A stretch of 64,000 bases of DNA from Streptomyces verrucosisporus (GTDB taxonomy: Bacteria; Actinomycetota; Actinomycetes; Streptomycetales; Streptomycetaceae), in assembly GCF_017114865.1 (NCBI RefSeq), contig NZ_JADEYH010000015.1, forward strand, positions 1-64,000, in the 5' to 3' direction. Positions 7,671 through 16,703 of the stretch are shown piece by piece (the stretch's first letter is position 1; each line of letters begins with the position of its first letter). The notes under the pieces are model-generated. The model had not been told where the DNA came from. It did no database searches and was given only the letters and a program-made list of their open reading frames with translations. A program made the position numbers and the translations under genes.

Positions 7671-9092
7671 ATGACGTCGCCCGCAAGCGCCCCACCCGCT
7701 CCTTCCAACCTCAGGCGCGTGGTCACCGCGTCCCTGATCGGCACCACCATCGAGTGGTACGACTTCTTCCTCTACGGCTCCGCCGCCGCGCTCGTCTTCG
7801 ACAAGCTGTTCTTCCCCGAGTCCGATCCGCTGGTCGGCACGCTGCTGGCCTTTGTGACGTACGCGGTCGGCTTCGTCGCCCGCCCCGTCGGCGCGCTGGT
7901 CTTCGGGCACTACGGCGACCGGCTGGGCCGCAAGAAGCTGCTGGTGATCAGCCTGCTGATGATGGGCGGCGCGACCTTCGCGATCGGGCTGCTGCCCACC
8001 CACGCCCAGCTCGGTTCCGCGGCGGCCGTCCTGCTGACCGTGCTGCGGCTGGTGCAGGGTTTCGCGCTCGGCGGCGAGTGGGGCGGTGCGGTGCTGCTGG
8101 TGTCGGAGCACGGCGACGCGCGCCGGCGCGGCTTCTGGGCGTCCTGGCCGCAGACCGGCGCTCCGGCGGGCCAGTTGCTGGCCACGGCCGTACTGGCGGT
8201 GCTGACGGCGGTGCTGTCGGAGGACGCGTTCGTCTCCTGGGGCTGGCGGGTGCCGTTCCTGCTGTCCGGGGTGCTGGTGCTGGTGGGCCTGTGGATCCGG
8301 CTGTCGGTCGACGAGTCGCCGGTCTTCAGGGCCGCGCTGGCGAAGGCCGAGGCCCGCAGGGCCGCCGAGAGCGCCGAGGCCGCGGCGGAGAAGAAGGCGG
8401 AGACCATGCCGCTGCTGGCCGTGCTGCGCCACCACTGGCGCGACGTGCTGATCGCGATGGGCGCCCGGATGGCGGAGAACATCAGTTACTACGTCATCAC
8501 CGCCTTCGTCCTGGTCTACGGCACCAAGCACCTGGACATGGACAGGCAGACGGTGCTCAACGCGGTGCTGATCGCCTCCGCCGTCCACTTCGCGGCGATC
8601 CCGGGATGGGGGGCGCTGTCGGACCGGTGGGGCCGCAAGCCGGTCTACCTGCTGGGCGCCGCCGGCATCGGGCTGTGGGCGTTCCCGTTCTTCTGGCTGA
8701 TCGACACCGAGTCCTTCGGCGCGGTGCTGCTGGCGGTGACGGTCGGGCTGGTCCTCCACGGCGCGATGTACGCCCCGCAGGCGGCGTTCTTCTCCGAGTT
8801 GTTCGCCACCCGGGTGCGCTACTCGGGGGCCTCGATCGGCGCGCAGTTCTCGTCGGTCGCCGCCGGCGCCCCGGCCCCGCTGATCGCCACCGCCCTGCTG
8901 GCGGACTTCGGCGGCTCGACGCCGGTGGCGCTGTACGTGATCGCCGCCGCGCTGCTCACCCTGCTCGCGGTCGGGGTGGCCAAGGAGACCCGGATGCGGG
9001 ACCTGGAGCGGATCGGCGAGCCCGAGGAGCCGGGGGGCTCCGGGAGGATCCCGGCTCCGCGCGGCGGTTCGGTGTCCGCGGACGGTCTCTGA
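7671..9092 (+). CDS. MFS transporter of the metabolite:proton symporter (MHS) family
   Basis: The 473-residue membrane protein begins with the MHS signature (VVTASLIGTTIEWYDFFLYG at 17-36) and has the motif RPVGALVFGHYGDRLGRKK at 71-89 between helices 2 and 3. About twelve helices are visible, with a charged Ala/Glu-rich cytosolic loop near 220-250. Family members import carboxylates, betaines or similar small acids with protons. It converges with a PucR-type regulator next to 3-hydroxybutyrate dehydrogenase, so uptake of a hydroxy or keto acid is a reasonable inference. ATG 7671 follows GGAAG at 7658-7662. Confidence 0.85.
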   Translation: MTSPASAPPAPSNLRRVVTASLIGTTIEWYDFFLYGSAAALVFDKLFFPESDPLVGTLLAFVTYAVGFVARPVGALVFGHYGDRLGRKKLLVISLLMMGGATFAIGLLPTHAQLGSAAAVLLTVLRLVQGFALGGEWGGAVLLVSEHGDARRRGFWASWPQTGAPAGQLLATAVLAVLTAVLSEDAFVSWGWRVPFLLSGVLVLVGLWIRLSVDESPVFRAALAKAEARRAAESAEAAAEKKAETMPLLAVLRHHWRDVLIAMGARMAENISYYVITAFVLVYGTKHLDMDRQTVLNAVLIASAVHFAAIPGWGALSDRWGRKPVYLLGAAGIGLWAFPFFWLIDTESFGAVLLAVTVGLVLHGAMYAPQAAFFSELFATRVRYSGASIGAQFSSVAAGAPAPLIATALLADFGGSTPVALYVIAAALLTLLAVGVAKETRMRDLERIGEPEEPGGSGRIPAPRGGSVSADGL

Positions 9093-9143
9093 CATCCGGC
9101 CGGGCAAGGCCGCCCGTCGCCCGCCGGCCGCCCCTCCGGGCGG

Positions 9144-11102
9144 TCAGCGGGCGACGGCGGCTGACATCCGGTACAGCCGCAGCGCGAGCTGCACCTCCAG
9201 TGCCCGCTCCGGGCACTGCCAGTCGCTCCCCAGCAGCCGTCCGACCCGCTCCAGGCGCTGGGCCACGGTGTTGACGTGGACGTGGAGCACGTCCTTGGTG
9301 CGGGCCGGGCTGGAGCCGGAGGCGAAGTACGCCTCCAGGGTGCCCACCAGATCCGTTCCGCGGCGCTCGTCGTACTCCAGGAGCGGGCCGAGGGTACGGC
9401 CGACGAAGCCGTCGACGTCCCGGCCGTCGGCCAGCAGCAGTCCGAGGAAGCCGAGGTCCCCGGCTCCCGCGCCCTCGCCGAAGCGGCCCAGCAGCCGGAG
9501 GGTGTCCAGGCAGCGGCGGGCCTCGTCGCAGGCGGCGGCCACCGCCGCCGGGTCGGCGGCGGGCGCGGGTACCGGCGGTGAGGCGCCGACGGTGACGGGG
9601 GCGTGGACGGCCGCGCCGAGCTGGGCGGCGACCTGCCGGGCCGTGCCGCCGGGGTCCCCCGGGGCCCCGTCTCCTTTGGGGCCCTCCCCACCGGCCAGCG
9701 GCAGCAGCAGGACGGTGCCGCCTTCGCGGGCGGCGGCCAGGCCGTGCCGGGTGGCGGCCAGGTGGGAGGCGGCCGACCACAGCCGCTGCCGGTCGGTGGT
9801 CTCCCGCCGCCCCGTGCCGCCGCCGGTGTCCAGGCGGGCGGCGAGGACGACGTGGGGGACGTCGAGGTCGGCGCCGAGCCGGGCGGCGCGTTCGCGCAGC
9901 AGACGGGGGTCGCGGTCGGCGGCGTCCAGCAGGTCGTCCAGGAGTTCGCCGCGCACCCGCTGCTCGGCCTCGCCCGCCGAGCGGCGGGCCAGCAGCAGCA
10001 GCGAGGTGACCATGGCGGCGCGCTCCAGGGTGCGCTGGTCGGTGGGGTCGAGTTCGCGGTGGCCGCGCAGCACCAGCGCGCCCAGCAGTTCGCCGCCCGC
10101 GGAGACGGCCGCCACCCAGGCGTCGCCGTCGCGCACCGCGTGGCCGTCGCGGCGGGAGCGCTCGACGGCCCGGGCGGGCATGCTTCCGCCTCCTTCGGGA
10201 AGCTGCGCGAACTCCACTTCCCCGTCCAGGACTTCGGAGACGGCGGCGGCCACCTCGTCCACGCCTTTGCCGCGCAGGACCAGTTCGGTGAGCCGGTCGT
10301 GGACCTCGGAGGAGCGTTCGATGGCGGCGCTGCGGTCGCGGATGATGGCGTTGGCGGCCTCCAGTTCGGCCATCGCCTCGCGGGTCTCGGCCAGCAGCCG
10401 GGCGGTGTCGATGGCGACGGCCGCGTGGGCGGCGAAGGAGGCCAGCAGCGCGACCTGCTCGCGGTCGAAGACGCGGGGGCGGCGGTCGGCCGCGAAGAGC
10501 ACGCCGATCACCTCGCGGCCGAGCATCAGCGGCACCCCGAGGATCGCCACAAGGCCCTCGTCGCCGACTCCGGAGTCGATGTTGCGGGTGTGCAGGAAGC
10601 GCTCGTCGCGCATGTAGTCGTCGGTGACGTAGGGGCGGGCGGTCTGTGCGACCAGCCCGCCCAGCCCCTCCCCCATGCCCAGGCGCAGCTGCTGGAAGTG
10701 CGCGGAGACCGATCCCTCGGTGACGCGCATGTAGGTGTCGCCGGCCTCGGGGTCGTTGATGGTCATGTAGGCGACCTCGGTCCCCAGCAGGGAGCGGGCG
10801 CGCTGGACGATGGCGCGCAGCACGTCGTCCAGCTCCCGCACCCCCGCCAGGTCGTGCGCCGTGGCGAACAGCGCCGTCAGTTCCGCCTCGCGCCTGCGGC
10901 GCCCCTCCAGTTCGGAGCGAACCCGCAGGGCGAGGAGCCGGGCACGGTCCGCCGCGGGGGAGCCGTCCGGCCGCCCGGGCCGCTCGTACTCCTCGGCGGG
11001 CGCGCCTCGGGCGAGGAGTTCCAGGAACGCCAGGGGCGCGGATTCGGCGGCGGGCTCGGTGGCCGGTTCGGTTGCGGGCTCGGCCGCGTGGTGCTCGGAC
11101 AT
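9144..11102 (-). CDS. GAF domain / PucR-type helix-turn-helix transcriptional regulator
   Basis: This 652-residue regulator has a GAF sensor at about 65-235 (starting ELTALFATAHDLAGVRELDDVLRAIVQ, ending before the coiled coil AMAELEAANAIIRDRS), a variable middle domain, and a C-terminal PucR/CdaR helix-turn-helix (SSPARTKDVLHVHVNTVAQRLERV, about 600-625). Such regulators usually control catabolic genes in response to a bound metabolite. It lies 100 bases upstream of a 3-hydroxybutyrate dehydrogenase on the same strand, so regulation of that gene and perhaps of the transporter is likely. GTG 11108, two codons upstream, is an equally possible start; neither has a strong ribosome-binding site. 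Confidence 0.85.
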   Translation of the reverse strand: MSEHHAAEPATEPATEPAAESAPLAFLELLARGAPAEEYERPGRPDGSPAADRARLLALRVRSELEGRRRREAELTALFATAHDLAGVRELDDVLRAIVQRARSLLGTEVAYMTINDPEAGDTYMRVTEGSVSAHFQQLRLGMGEGLGGLVAQTARPYVTDDYMRDERFLHTRNIDSGVGDEGLVAILGVPLMLGREVIGVLFAADRRPRVFDREQVALLASFAAHAAVAIDTARLLAETREAMAELEAANAIIRDRSAAIERSSEVHDRLTELVLRGKGVDEVAAAVSEVLDGEVEFAQLPEGGGSMPARAVERSRRDGHAVRDGDAWVAAVSAGGELLGALVLRGHRELDPTDQRTLERAAMVTSLLLLARRSAGEAEQRVRGELLDDLLDAADRDPRLLRERAARLGADLDVPHVVLAARLDTGGGTGRRETTDRQRLWSAASHLAATRHGLAAAREGGTVLLLPLAGGEGPKGDGAPGDPGGTARQVAAQLGAAVHAPVTVGASPPVPAPAADPAAVAAACDEARRCLDTLRLLGRFGEGAGAGDLGFLGLLLADGRDVDGFVGRTLGPLLEYDERRGTDLVGTLEAYFASGSSPARTKDVLHVHVNTVAQRLERVGRLLGSDWQCPERALEVQLALRLYRMSAAVAR

Positions 11103-11202
11103 GGGCACAGGGATACCTGCCGGTGGTACGGGCGCGCCAGGGTCGGTGCGCGGGCGTGTGCGCCCGGCGCGCCGGGGCGTGGGCCGGTTGCCGGGGCGCG
11201 GG

Positions 11203-12051
11203 TCAGTGCGCCGTCCAGCCGCCGTCCATCACCAGGGACGCGCCGGTGACGAAGGACGCCTGCGGACCGCACAGGTAGGCGACGGCCTCGGCGACCTCCT
11301 CCGGCTCGATCAGGCGCTTGACGGCGGCGTCGGCGAGCATGACCTCGGAGACCACGCGGTCGGCGGGGATGCCGTGGGCCTCGGCCTGGTCGGCGATCTG
11401 CCGCTCCACCAGCGGGGTGCGTACATAGGCGGGGTTTACGCAGTTGGAGGTGACGCCGTGGGCGGCCCCTTCCAGGGCCACGACCTTGGACAGTCCCTCC
11501 AGCCCGTGCTTGGCGCTGACGTAGGCGGACTTGTAGGCGGAGGCGCGCAGCCCGTGGACCGAGGAGATGTTGACGATCCGCCCCCAGCCCCGGCCGTACA
11601 TGTGCGGCAGGGCGCCGCGCACCAGCCGGAAGGGTGCCTCCAGCATCACCGTCAGCACGGTGTGGAAGACCTCCGGCGGGAACTCCTGGACGGGACGGAC
11701 CAGTTGGAGCCCGGCGTTGTTGACCAGCACATCGGTGCCGGCGGCGGCCCGCTCGGCGGCGTCGAGGTCGGTGAGGTCGAGGTGGACCGGCTCCAGGGCG
11801 CCGGGCAGGTCCTCCGCCCGTTCCGCGAGCCTTCGCAGCCCTTCGGCGTCCCGGTCCATCGCGCGGACCTCGGCGCCCGCGGCGGCCAGCCGCAGGGCGC
11901 AGGCCCTGCCGATGCCTCCGGCGGCGCCGGTGACCAGGGCGGTGCGACCGGCGAGGTCCAGCGGCACGGCGGGAGCGCCCGGGGCCGGGCCTGAGGCGGA
12001 GGCGGGAGCGGGGGACGGGGGGACGGTACGCGGGGTTCGCGGCGCGGTCAT
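11203..12051 (-). CDS. 3-hydroxybutyrate dehydrogenase (short-chain dehydrogenase)
   Basis: A 282-residue SDR enzyme. The NAD-binding TGAAGGIG is at 41-48, NNAGLQ at 111-116, and the catalytic Ser164, Tyr177 and Lys181 lie in NISSVHG and YVSAK. The NNAGLQLVRPVQEFP stretch and the AYKSAYVSAKHGLEGL motif are characteristic of D-3-hydroxybutyrate dehydrogenases, which interconvert 3-hydroxybutyrate and acetoacetate. The first 30 residues are a Pro/Ala-rich extension; a later start is possible. Its neighbours, a GAF/PucR regulator and an MHS transporter, support a small ketone-body or short-acid catabolic unit. Confidence 0.85.
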   Translation of the reverse strand: MTAPRTPRTVPPSPAPASASGPAPGAPAVPLDLAGRTALVTGAAGGIGRACALRLAAAGAEVRAMDRDAEGLRRLAERAEDLPGALEPVHLDLTDLDAAERAAAGTDVLVNNAGLQLVRPVQEFPPEVFHTVLTVMLEAPFRLVRGALPHMYGRGWGRIVNISSVHGLRASAYKSAYVSAKHGLEGLSKVVALEGAAHGVTSNCVNPAYVRTPLVERQIADQAEAHGIPADRVVSEVMLADAAVKRLIEPEEVAEAVAYLCGPQASFVTGASLVMDGGWTAH

Positions 12052-12106
12052 GGCCAGCACCCTAGGCAGCGGCCGCTCCCCCACCGATGTGCGTCGCACC
12101 CATACT

Positions 12107-12586
12107 TCACTCCCCCTCGGTGGTCTGGAACCACGTGGGTCCGTCGCTCCCCGCCCGCTCGATGCGCGTCAGCGCGAACTCCTCCAGCGGGGGCAGCTCG
12201 TCCGGACCGAACCACCCCACTTCCAGGGACTCCTCGTCGTTGACCCGCGCCCGCCCGCCCACCGCCCGGCAGCGGAAGGTCATGTCCACGAACTGGCAGA
12301 CGTCGCCGTTGGGGTAGCGGACCGGGGCCAGCGTCTGCACCAGTACCAGCCGCTCGGGCACGGCCCGCACCGCGGTCTCCTCGTACACCTCGCGCACCAC
12401 GGCGTCGGCCGGCTGCTCGCCGGGCTCGGGGATGCCTCCGATGATCGACCAGTGGCCGGTGTCGGCCCGCCGCACGAGCAGGACGCGGCCCTCGTCGTCT
12501 AGGACGACGGCGCTGGTACCGGGCAGGAAGAGCAGCCGTCGTCCCACGTCGGCGCGCAGGTCGCGGATGAAGTCGGGAGTCGCCAT
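12107..12586 (-). CDS. NUDIX hydrolase
   Basis: The 159-residue protein has a complete Nudix box at 51-73 (G-x5-E-x7-REVYEE) within an ADP-ribose pyrophosphatase-like fold. The opening FIRDLRADVGRRLLFLPGTSAVVLDDEGRVLLVRR pattern is common in actinobacterial housekeeping NUDIX proteins. The substrate cannot be told; a nucleoside diphosphate derivative is expected. It ends 55 bases before the dehydrogenase gene on the same strand. Confidence 0.85.
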   Translation of the reverse strand: MATPDFIRDLRADVGRRLLFLPGTSAVVLDDEGRVLLVRRADTGHWSIIGGIPEPGEQPADAVVREVYEETAVRAVPERLVLVQTLAPVRYPNGDVCQFVDMTFRCRAVGGRARVNDEESLEVGWFGPDELPPLEEFALTRIERAGSDGPTWFQTTEGE

Positions 12587-12779
12587 GCCGTGAGCCTACG
12601 GACCCGCCGACGCCTGGCGCGGGCGACCGTGCGGATCCGGGGCGGACGCGTTCTCGCCGGGGCGTATCCCGGTGTCGGTCCCAGGGGCTACGGTGTGCTC
12701 CACGTCACGGCCCGCGGTGTGCGCCCGGAGGATCTCCGGGCCCGGCGCGGCGGCCGTTTGTCTCGGGGGGTCGCAGACG

Positions 12780-13808
12780 ATGGCTTCACCGGCGCTCGGA
12801 TCACTGTCCGCCGCACCGGAGCGAAGCGGCGTGCCGGATGCCGCCGGCGCCGCGTTACTGGGCTGCTGCGCCGGCTGGGCGCTGCTGTGCGCGGCCGGGC
12901 GGGACGCCCGGCCGGAGGGGGTGCTGCTGGCGGTGCTGGCGGTGGCCGCCGGATACGCCTGCGGGCGGATCGGGGGTTCCCTGCTGCCGGCCGCCGCGCC
13001 GGCCGGGGCGGCGCTGGCCGGGCTGGGCTCGCTCCTTGCGTCTCCCGCCCTCCCGCTGCCGGATCCGTCGGCCACCGGGCCGGCCGGGCGGGCGGGCGCC
13101 GAGGCCGCGCTGGCGGTGCTGGCGGCGGGCGCGGCGTGCTGCGCCGCGTGGGCGGCGAGAAGCGCGCGGCCGCGGCGGCTGCTGCACTCGCTGGCCCTGG
13201 CGGTCGCGGCGGCGGCGCTGGCCACCGGCTCGCCCGCCGGGTGCGCCGCGGCGCTCGGGGTGCTGCTGTGCTCTCAGGTCGCGGGCCGGGTGCGCCGCAG
13301 ACTCCCGGCACTGGCCGCGCTGGCGGCGGTGGCCGCGGCCGTGGCGGGCGCCGTCTGGGCGGTGGCCGGCGGCACGGGGCCGCAGGCGCTGGAGAAGCCG
13401 CTCCGGGAGACACTCACCTCACAGCGGATCGTGCTGTGGCGGGAGGCCGCGGTGCTCGCGGCGGAGCATCCGGTGCGCGGCGCGGGGCCCGACCGGTTCG
13501 GCGCCCTGAACCGGGCCGTCGACCAGGGCGCCGCCCCGGACGGCAAGCCGCACTCGGCGCCGCTGCAGACGGCGGCCGAACAGGGGGTGCCCGGTGTGCT
13601 GCTGATGGGCGCGGCCTTCGGCTGGGTGCTGCTCGCGCTGTACCGGTCACCGCGCCCGACACCGGTGGTGCTGACGGCGGGCGTGGCGCTCACGGGCCTG
13701 GCCGCGGTGGCGAGCGTGGGCAACGCCCTGAGCTTCAGCCAGGTCACCATGGGCGCGGGGCTGCTGGTGGGGCTGGCGACCGCCGGGGAGCGCTGGGACG
13801 TCCCGTAG
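12780..13808 (+). CDS. O-antigen-ligase-like multi-spanning membrane protein
   Basis: The 342-residue protein is mostly hydrophobic Ala/Leu segments (about nine helices). A periplasmic-type loop near 215-270 contains LTSQRIVLWREAA, EHPVRGAGPDRFG and HSAPLQTAAEQGVPG, the conserved surroundings of the Wzy_C/WaaL ligase domain (R, E and H positions). Members polymerise or ligate polysaccharides; in streptomycetes the role is not defined. I prefer ATG 12780 after a G-rich stretch; GTG 12672 upstream would add 36 residues unlike the family. It stands alone and points toward the racemase gene. Confidence 0.65.
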   Translation: MASPALGSLSAAPERSGVPDAAGAALLGCCAGWALLCAAGRDARPEGVLLAVLAVAAGYACGRIGGSLLPAAAPAGAALAGLGSLLASPALPLPDPSATGPAGRAGAEAALAVLAAGAACCAAWAARSARPRRLLHSLALAVAAAALATGSPAGCAAALGVLLCSQVAGRVRRRLPALAALAAVAAAVAGAVWAVAGGTGPQALEKPLRETLTSQRIVLWREAAVLAAEHPVRGAGPDRFGALNRAVDQGAAPDGKPHSAPLQTAAEQGVPGVLLMGAAFGWVLLALYRSPRPTPVVLTAGVALTGLAAVASVGNALSFSQVTMGAGLLVGLATAGERWDVP

Positions 13809-13895
13809 GAGGACCGGGTGGTGGGCCGGGGGCATGAGGGGCACGGTGGGGCGGGTGGGTGGCGGACGTTCGGCCGCCCGGCTCGGCCGCCCCGC

Positions 13896-14687
13896 TCAGC
13901 CGGTCCGTACGGCGCGCTCCACCACCAGCAGCCGCCCCTCGGCGTAGCCGCGCGCGGAGCCGGACAGCTCGGTGGGCCTGCCGCTGTGGAGGACGGTCAG
14001 GGCGCCGGTGGAGGGCGCCTTCGGGTCCGGTTCCGCCCCGATGCGCCGCAGCGCCTGGGCGGCGACCGCGGCGGCCGAGCCGTACAGCACCGGCTCGGGG
14101 GCCAGTGGGGAGCGGACGGCGGCGCGGATGCGCTCGGCGACCAGTTCGTAGTGGGTGCAGCCCAGCACGACGGACCGCACCGCGCGCGGGGTGAGGGCGG
14201 CGGCCGCGGCGACGGCCGCGGCGACGGCGGCCTCGTCCCCCTTCTCCACGGCGTCTGCCAGCCCGTGGCAGGGCACCTCGGTGATCTCGGTGCCGTTGCC
14301 GAACCGGTCGATGAGGCGGCGCTGGTAGGGACTGCCGGTGGTGGCGGGGGTGGCCCAGACGGCCAGGGGGCCGCCCTCGGCCGCGGCCGGCTTGACGGCC
14401 GGCACCGTGCCGACGACCGGCACCGCCGGCTCCAGTTCGGCGCGCAGCACCTCCAGGGCGTGCACGGAGGCGGTGTTGCAGGCGACGACGAGCGCGTCGG
14501 GCCCGTACGCGGCGGCCGCCCGCGCACAGCCCAGGGCGCGGGCGGTGATGTCGTCGGCCGTCCGCGGCCCCCAGGGCATTCCGTCGGGGTCGGAGGACAG
14601 GACGAGATCGGCGTCGGGTCTCGCACGCCGTACCGCGGCCGCGGCGGCCAGCAACCCGATCCCGGAGTCCACAAGCGCGATTCTCAC
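13896..14687 (-). CDS. glutamate racemase-like (Asp/Glu racemase family)
   Basis: A 263-residue protein with the paired cysteine active site of MurI-type racemases: Asp7-Ser8 in ALVDSGIG, Cys70 in VVACNTAS and Cys177 in LGCTHYEL. These act as the two acid/base thiols that invert L- and D-glutamate, giving D-Glu for peptidoglycan. The DSGIGLL opening differs from the common DSGxGGL, as in a second streptomycete paralogue group, so it may be a secondary racemase and not the essential one. It is convergent with the membrane protein gene. Confidence 0.75.
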   Translation of the reverse strand: MRIALVDSGIGLLAAAAAVRRARPDADLVLSSDPDGMPWGPRTADDITARALGCARAAAAYGPDALVVACNTASVHALEVLRAELEPAVPVVGTVPAVKPAAAEGGPLAVWATPATTGSPYQRRLIDRFGNGTEITEVPCHGLADAVEKGDEAAVAAAVAAAAALTPRAVRSVVLGCTHYELVAERIRAAVRSPLAPEPVLYGSAAAVAAQALRRIGAEPDPKAPSTGALTVLHSGRPTELSGSARGYAEGRLLVVERAVRTG

Positions 14688-14766
14688 GGGTCACAGCGTA
14701 CGGGCACGGGCGGGCGCGGCGCCCACCGGACGGCCCGGCCGGCCCGCGCGGGAGGCCGCCGGGGGT

Positions 14767-16014
14767 TCACTTGCGGCCGGGTGTCCACCGCATGCCCCAG
14801 CCGTAGGCCTGGTCCACCGTCCGCTGCGGGCTCGTCCCGCGCTCGGGCACCAGGAAGCGCGACTCCCGCCGGACGACGAGGTCGCCTCCGTGGTTGGTGA
14901 TCAGCGCCAGGGCGCAGACGGTGGAGGGGAGGTCGCACTCGTCGAGGGAGAAGCCGACGGGCGCGCCGTGCTGGGGTGTGAGCGTCACCGTGGCGTTGAG
15001 GCCTGCGAAGCTGCGGGCGCCCTCGTAGATCGTGACGAAGATCAGGATCCGTCGGATCCTCTCCTTGTGGTCGAGGTTGATCGTGAGGTTCTCACCGGTC
15101 TCCACGGCGCCGGTGCGGTCGTCGCCGTCGAGGTGGACGTACGGCGGCCGGTGCAGCGCGCCGAAGGCGTTGCCGAGTGCCTGGACGACTCCCTTGGTGC
15201 CGTCGGTGAGCTCGTACAGGGCGCACAGGTCCAGGTCGAGGCCGGCCTGGGGCGCCAGGGCCCGGCTCAGTCTGCTCCCCCAGCCCCCGGGCTGCCTGCG
15301 GGTGCGCCAGTCGAGGTTGACGCGCATCGCGCCGGAGGTGCCGCCCTGTTTGGCCAGGGAGACCGTGGGTGCCTCCTTGGTCAGGGTGACCTTGCTCAGC
15401 CGCACCGGCTGAGGCACCGACGGCGGCGAGGGGGCGGCTGCGGGGGCCGGCGGCCGTGACGCGGCGGCGGGGGCCGCCTGCGTCCGCGGCTCGTCGACGG
15501 TGATCCCGAAGTCGGTGGCGAGGCCGGCCAGTCCGCTGCCGTACCCCTGCCCGACGGCCCGGAACTTCCAGGCGCCCTGCCTGCGGTAGAGCTCGCCGAG
15601 CACGAAGGCGGTCTCGACCGTGGCGTCCCGGCTGTCGAACCGGGCGAGTTCGGCCCCGCCGCCCGCGTCGAGCACCCGTACGCACAGCCCCGGCACCCGG
15701 CCGAAGTCCCCGCCGTCCGCGGAGGCGGCCACCACGATCCTCTCGACGGCGGGCTCGACGCGGACGAGGTCCACGGCGAGGGTGTCGGTCACGGCGCCGC
15801 CCGCTGCGCGCTTGCCCTCGTGGCGCACGGCGCCCGAAGCGTGGTGCGCCTGGTTGTAGAAGACGAGGTCGTCGTCCGAGCGGACCCTGCCCGATGAGGC
15901 CAGAAGCAGCGCCGAGGCGTCCACGTCCGGCACTCCGGGGCCGGCGCGCCACCCCACCTCGACCCTGACCGAGTCCGCGGGGACCGGGACGTTGGCGCCT
16001 TTGAGCATCGTCAT
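14767..16014 (-). CDS. tandem TerD-domain protein
   Basis: The 415-residue protein has two TerD modules joined by a Pro/Ala-rich linker (about 190-215). The first begins MLKGANVPVP and contains DDDLVFYNQ and FVLGELYRR...WKFRAVGQGY; the second contains LDLCALYELTDG, HLDGDDRTG and ILIFVTIYEG. The acidic DxD loops are the calcium sites known in TerD proteins. These are linked to tellurite resistance and, in Streptomyces, to differentiation and stress. The strong GAGGGAAG before ATG 16014 fixes the start. No terZABCE genes are nearby, so this is an isolated copy. Confidence 0.9.
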   Translation of the reverse strand: MTMLKGANVPVPADSVRVEVGWRAGPGVPDVDASALLLASSGRVRSDDDLVFYNQAHHASGAVRHEGKRAAGGAVTDTLAVDLVRVEPAVERIVVAASADGGDFGRVPGLCVRVLDAGGGAELARFDSRDATVETAFVLGELYRRQGAWKFRAVGQGYGSGLAGLATDFGITVDEPRTQAAPAAASRPPAPAAAPSPPSVPQPVRLSKVTLTKEAPTVSLAKQGGTSGAMRVNLDWRTRRQPGGWGSRLSRALAPQAGLDLDLCALYELTDGTKGVVQALGNAFGALHRPPYVHLDGDDRTGAVETGENLTINLDHKERIRRILIFVTIYEGARSFAGLNATVTLTPQHGAPVGFSLDECDLPSTVCALALITNHGGDLVVRRESRFLVPERGTSPQRTVDQAYGWGMRWTPGRK

Positions 16015-16195
16015 GCTTCCCTCTTCCGTGCCCGGGCCTCCGCGCCCGCCTTGCTCCGCCGGTCTCCCGGCCCCCATGGAGGCGGGATGACCGCATTTCT
16101 TCGCCTTTGGCCGCAGCCGCGGCCGATGACCGCGCAGAGCCCGTCAAATGACCTTCTTTTCGCTCTCCCCAACCAGCACATCGTGGGCTTAACTT

Positions 16196-16666
16196 ATGAG
16201 TATGACGTCCCCCCGCAGCACCTATGGCGGTGGCTACTACAGCGCGCCGTCCTTCGCTGACACCCCGATCTACGACAGCCTGGTCGCCGAGCGGGGCACC
16301 CCTCAGATCGCGCCCATACGCGTTCCGGCGTCCCCGTACGAGACCTCGGACCACCTGCCCGCCCTCCCGGCCGCGCTGCCCGCGCTGCCGTCGGGGCCCT
16401 CCTACCAGCCGCAGCCGGCGCGGGGTTACCCGGCCCCGGCGTACCAGCAGCCCGCACCGGTGCAGCAGCCCGCGCCGCTGCAGCAGGCGCCCGCGCCGTA
16501 CATCCCGCAGCAGGCGCCCGCGCCGCGCGGCGGGTACGGCTACCCGCAGCAGCCGCAGCCCCAGCAGATGCGCCCTGTCGCGGCCCGCCCGGCGCCCGCC
16601 CAGAGCGCGTACCCCGGCTCCTACGACGAGCCCTACGGCCACTCGTACCAGGGGCGTGGTTACTGA
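16196..16666 (+). CDS. DUF6643 family Pro/Gln-rich protein
   Basis: The 156-residue protein starts with the conserved block TSPRSTYGGGYYSAPSF-DTPIYDSLVAERGTPQIAPI and then becomes a low-complexity Pro/Gln/Ala/Tyr tail with repeated QQPAP units. It has no membrane segment or known catalytic motif. The conserved N-terminus identifies the actinobacterial DUF6643 family, of unknown function. A second ATG at 16202 (MTSPRST) is as likely a start. No clear ribosome-binding site precedes either ATG, so the message may be leaderless. Confidence 0.75.
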   Translation: MSMTSPRSTYGGGYYSAPSFADTPIYDSLVAERGTPQIAPIRVPASPYETSDHLPALPAALPALPSGPSYQPQPARGYPAPAYQQPAPVQQPAPLQQAPAPYIPQQAPAPRGGYGYPQQPQPQQMRPVAARPAPAQSAYPGSYDEPYGHSYQGRGY

Positions 16667-16703
16667 CCCGCCGACTGTCCGACCCGGGTGGCAGGATGGG
16701 CTC

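Noticed and set aside
6126..9092. A tRNA or att site bounding the patch on the right
   Set aside because: I looked for tRNA-like arms and CCA-ending stems near 7100-7670 and saw none. The only bounding repeat is the IS630 segment.
14767..16014. TerD gene as part of a ter phage-defence/tellurite cluster
   Set aside because: None of the usual terZ, terA, terB, terC or ATP-grasp neighbours are present; the copy is isolated.
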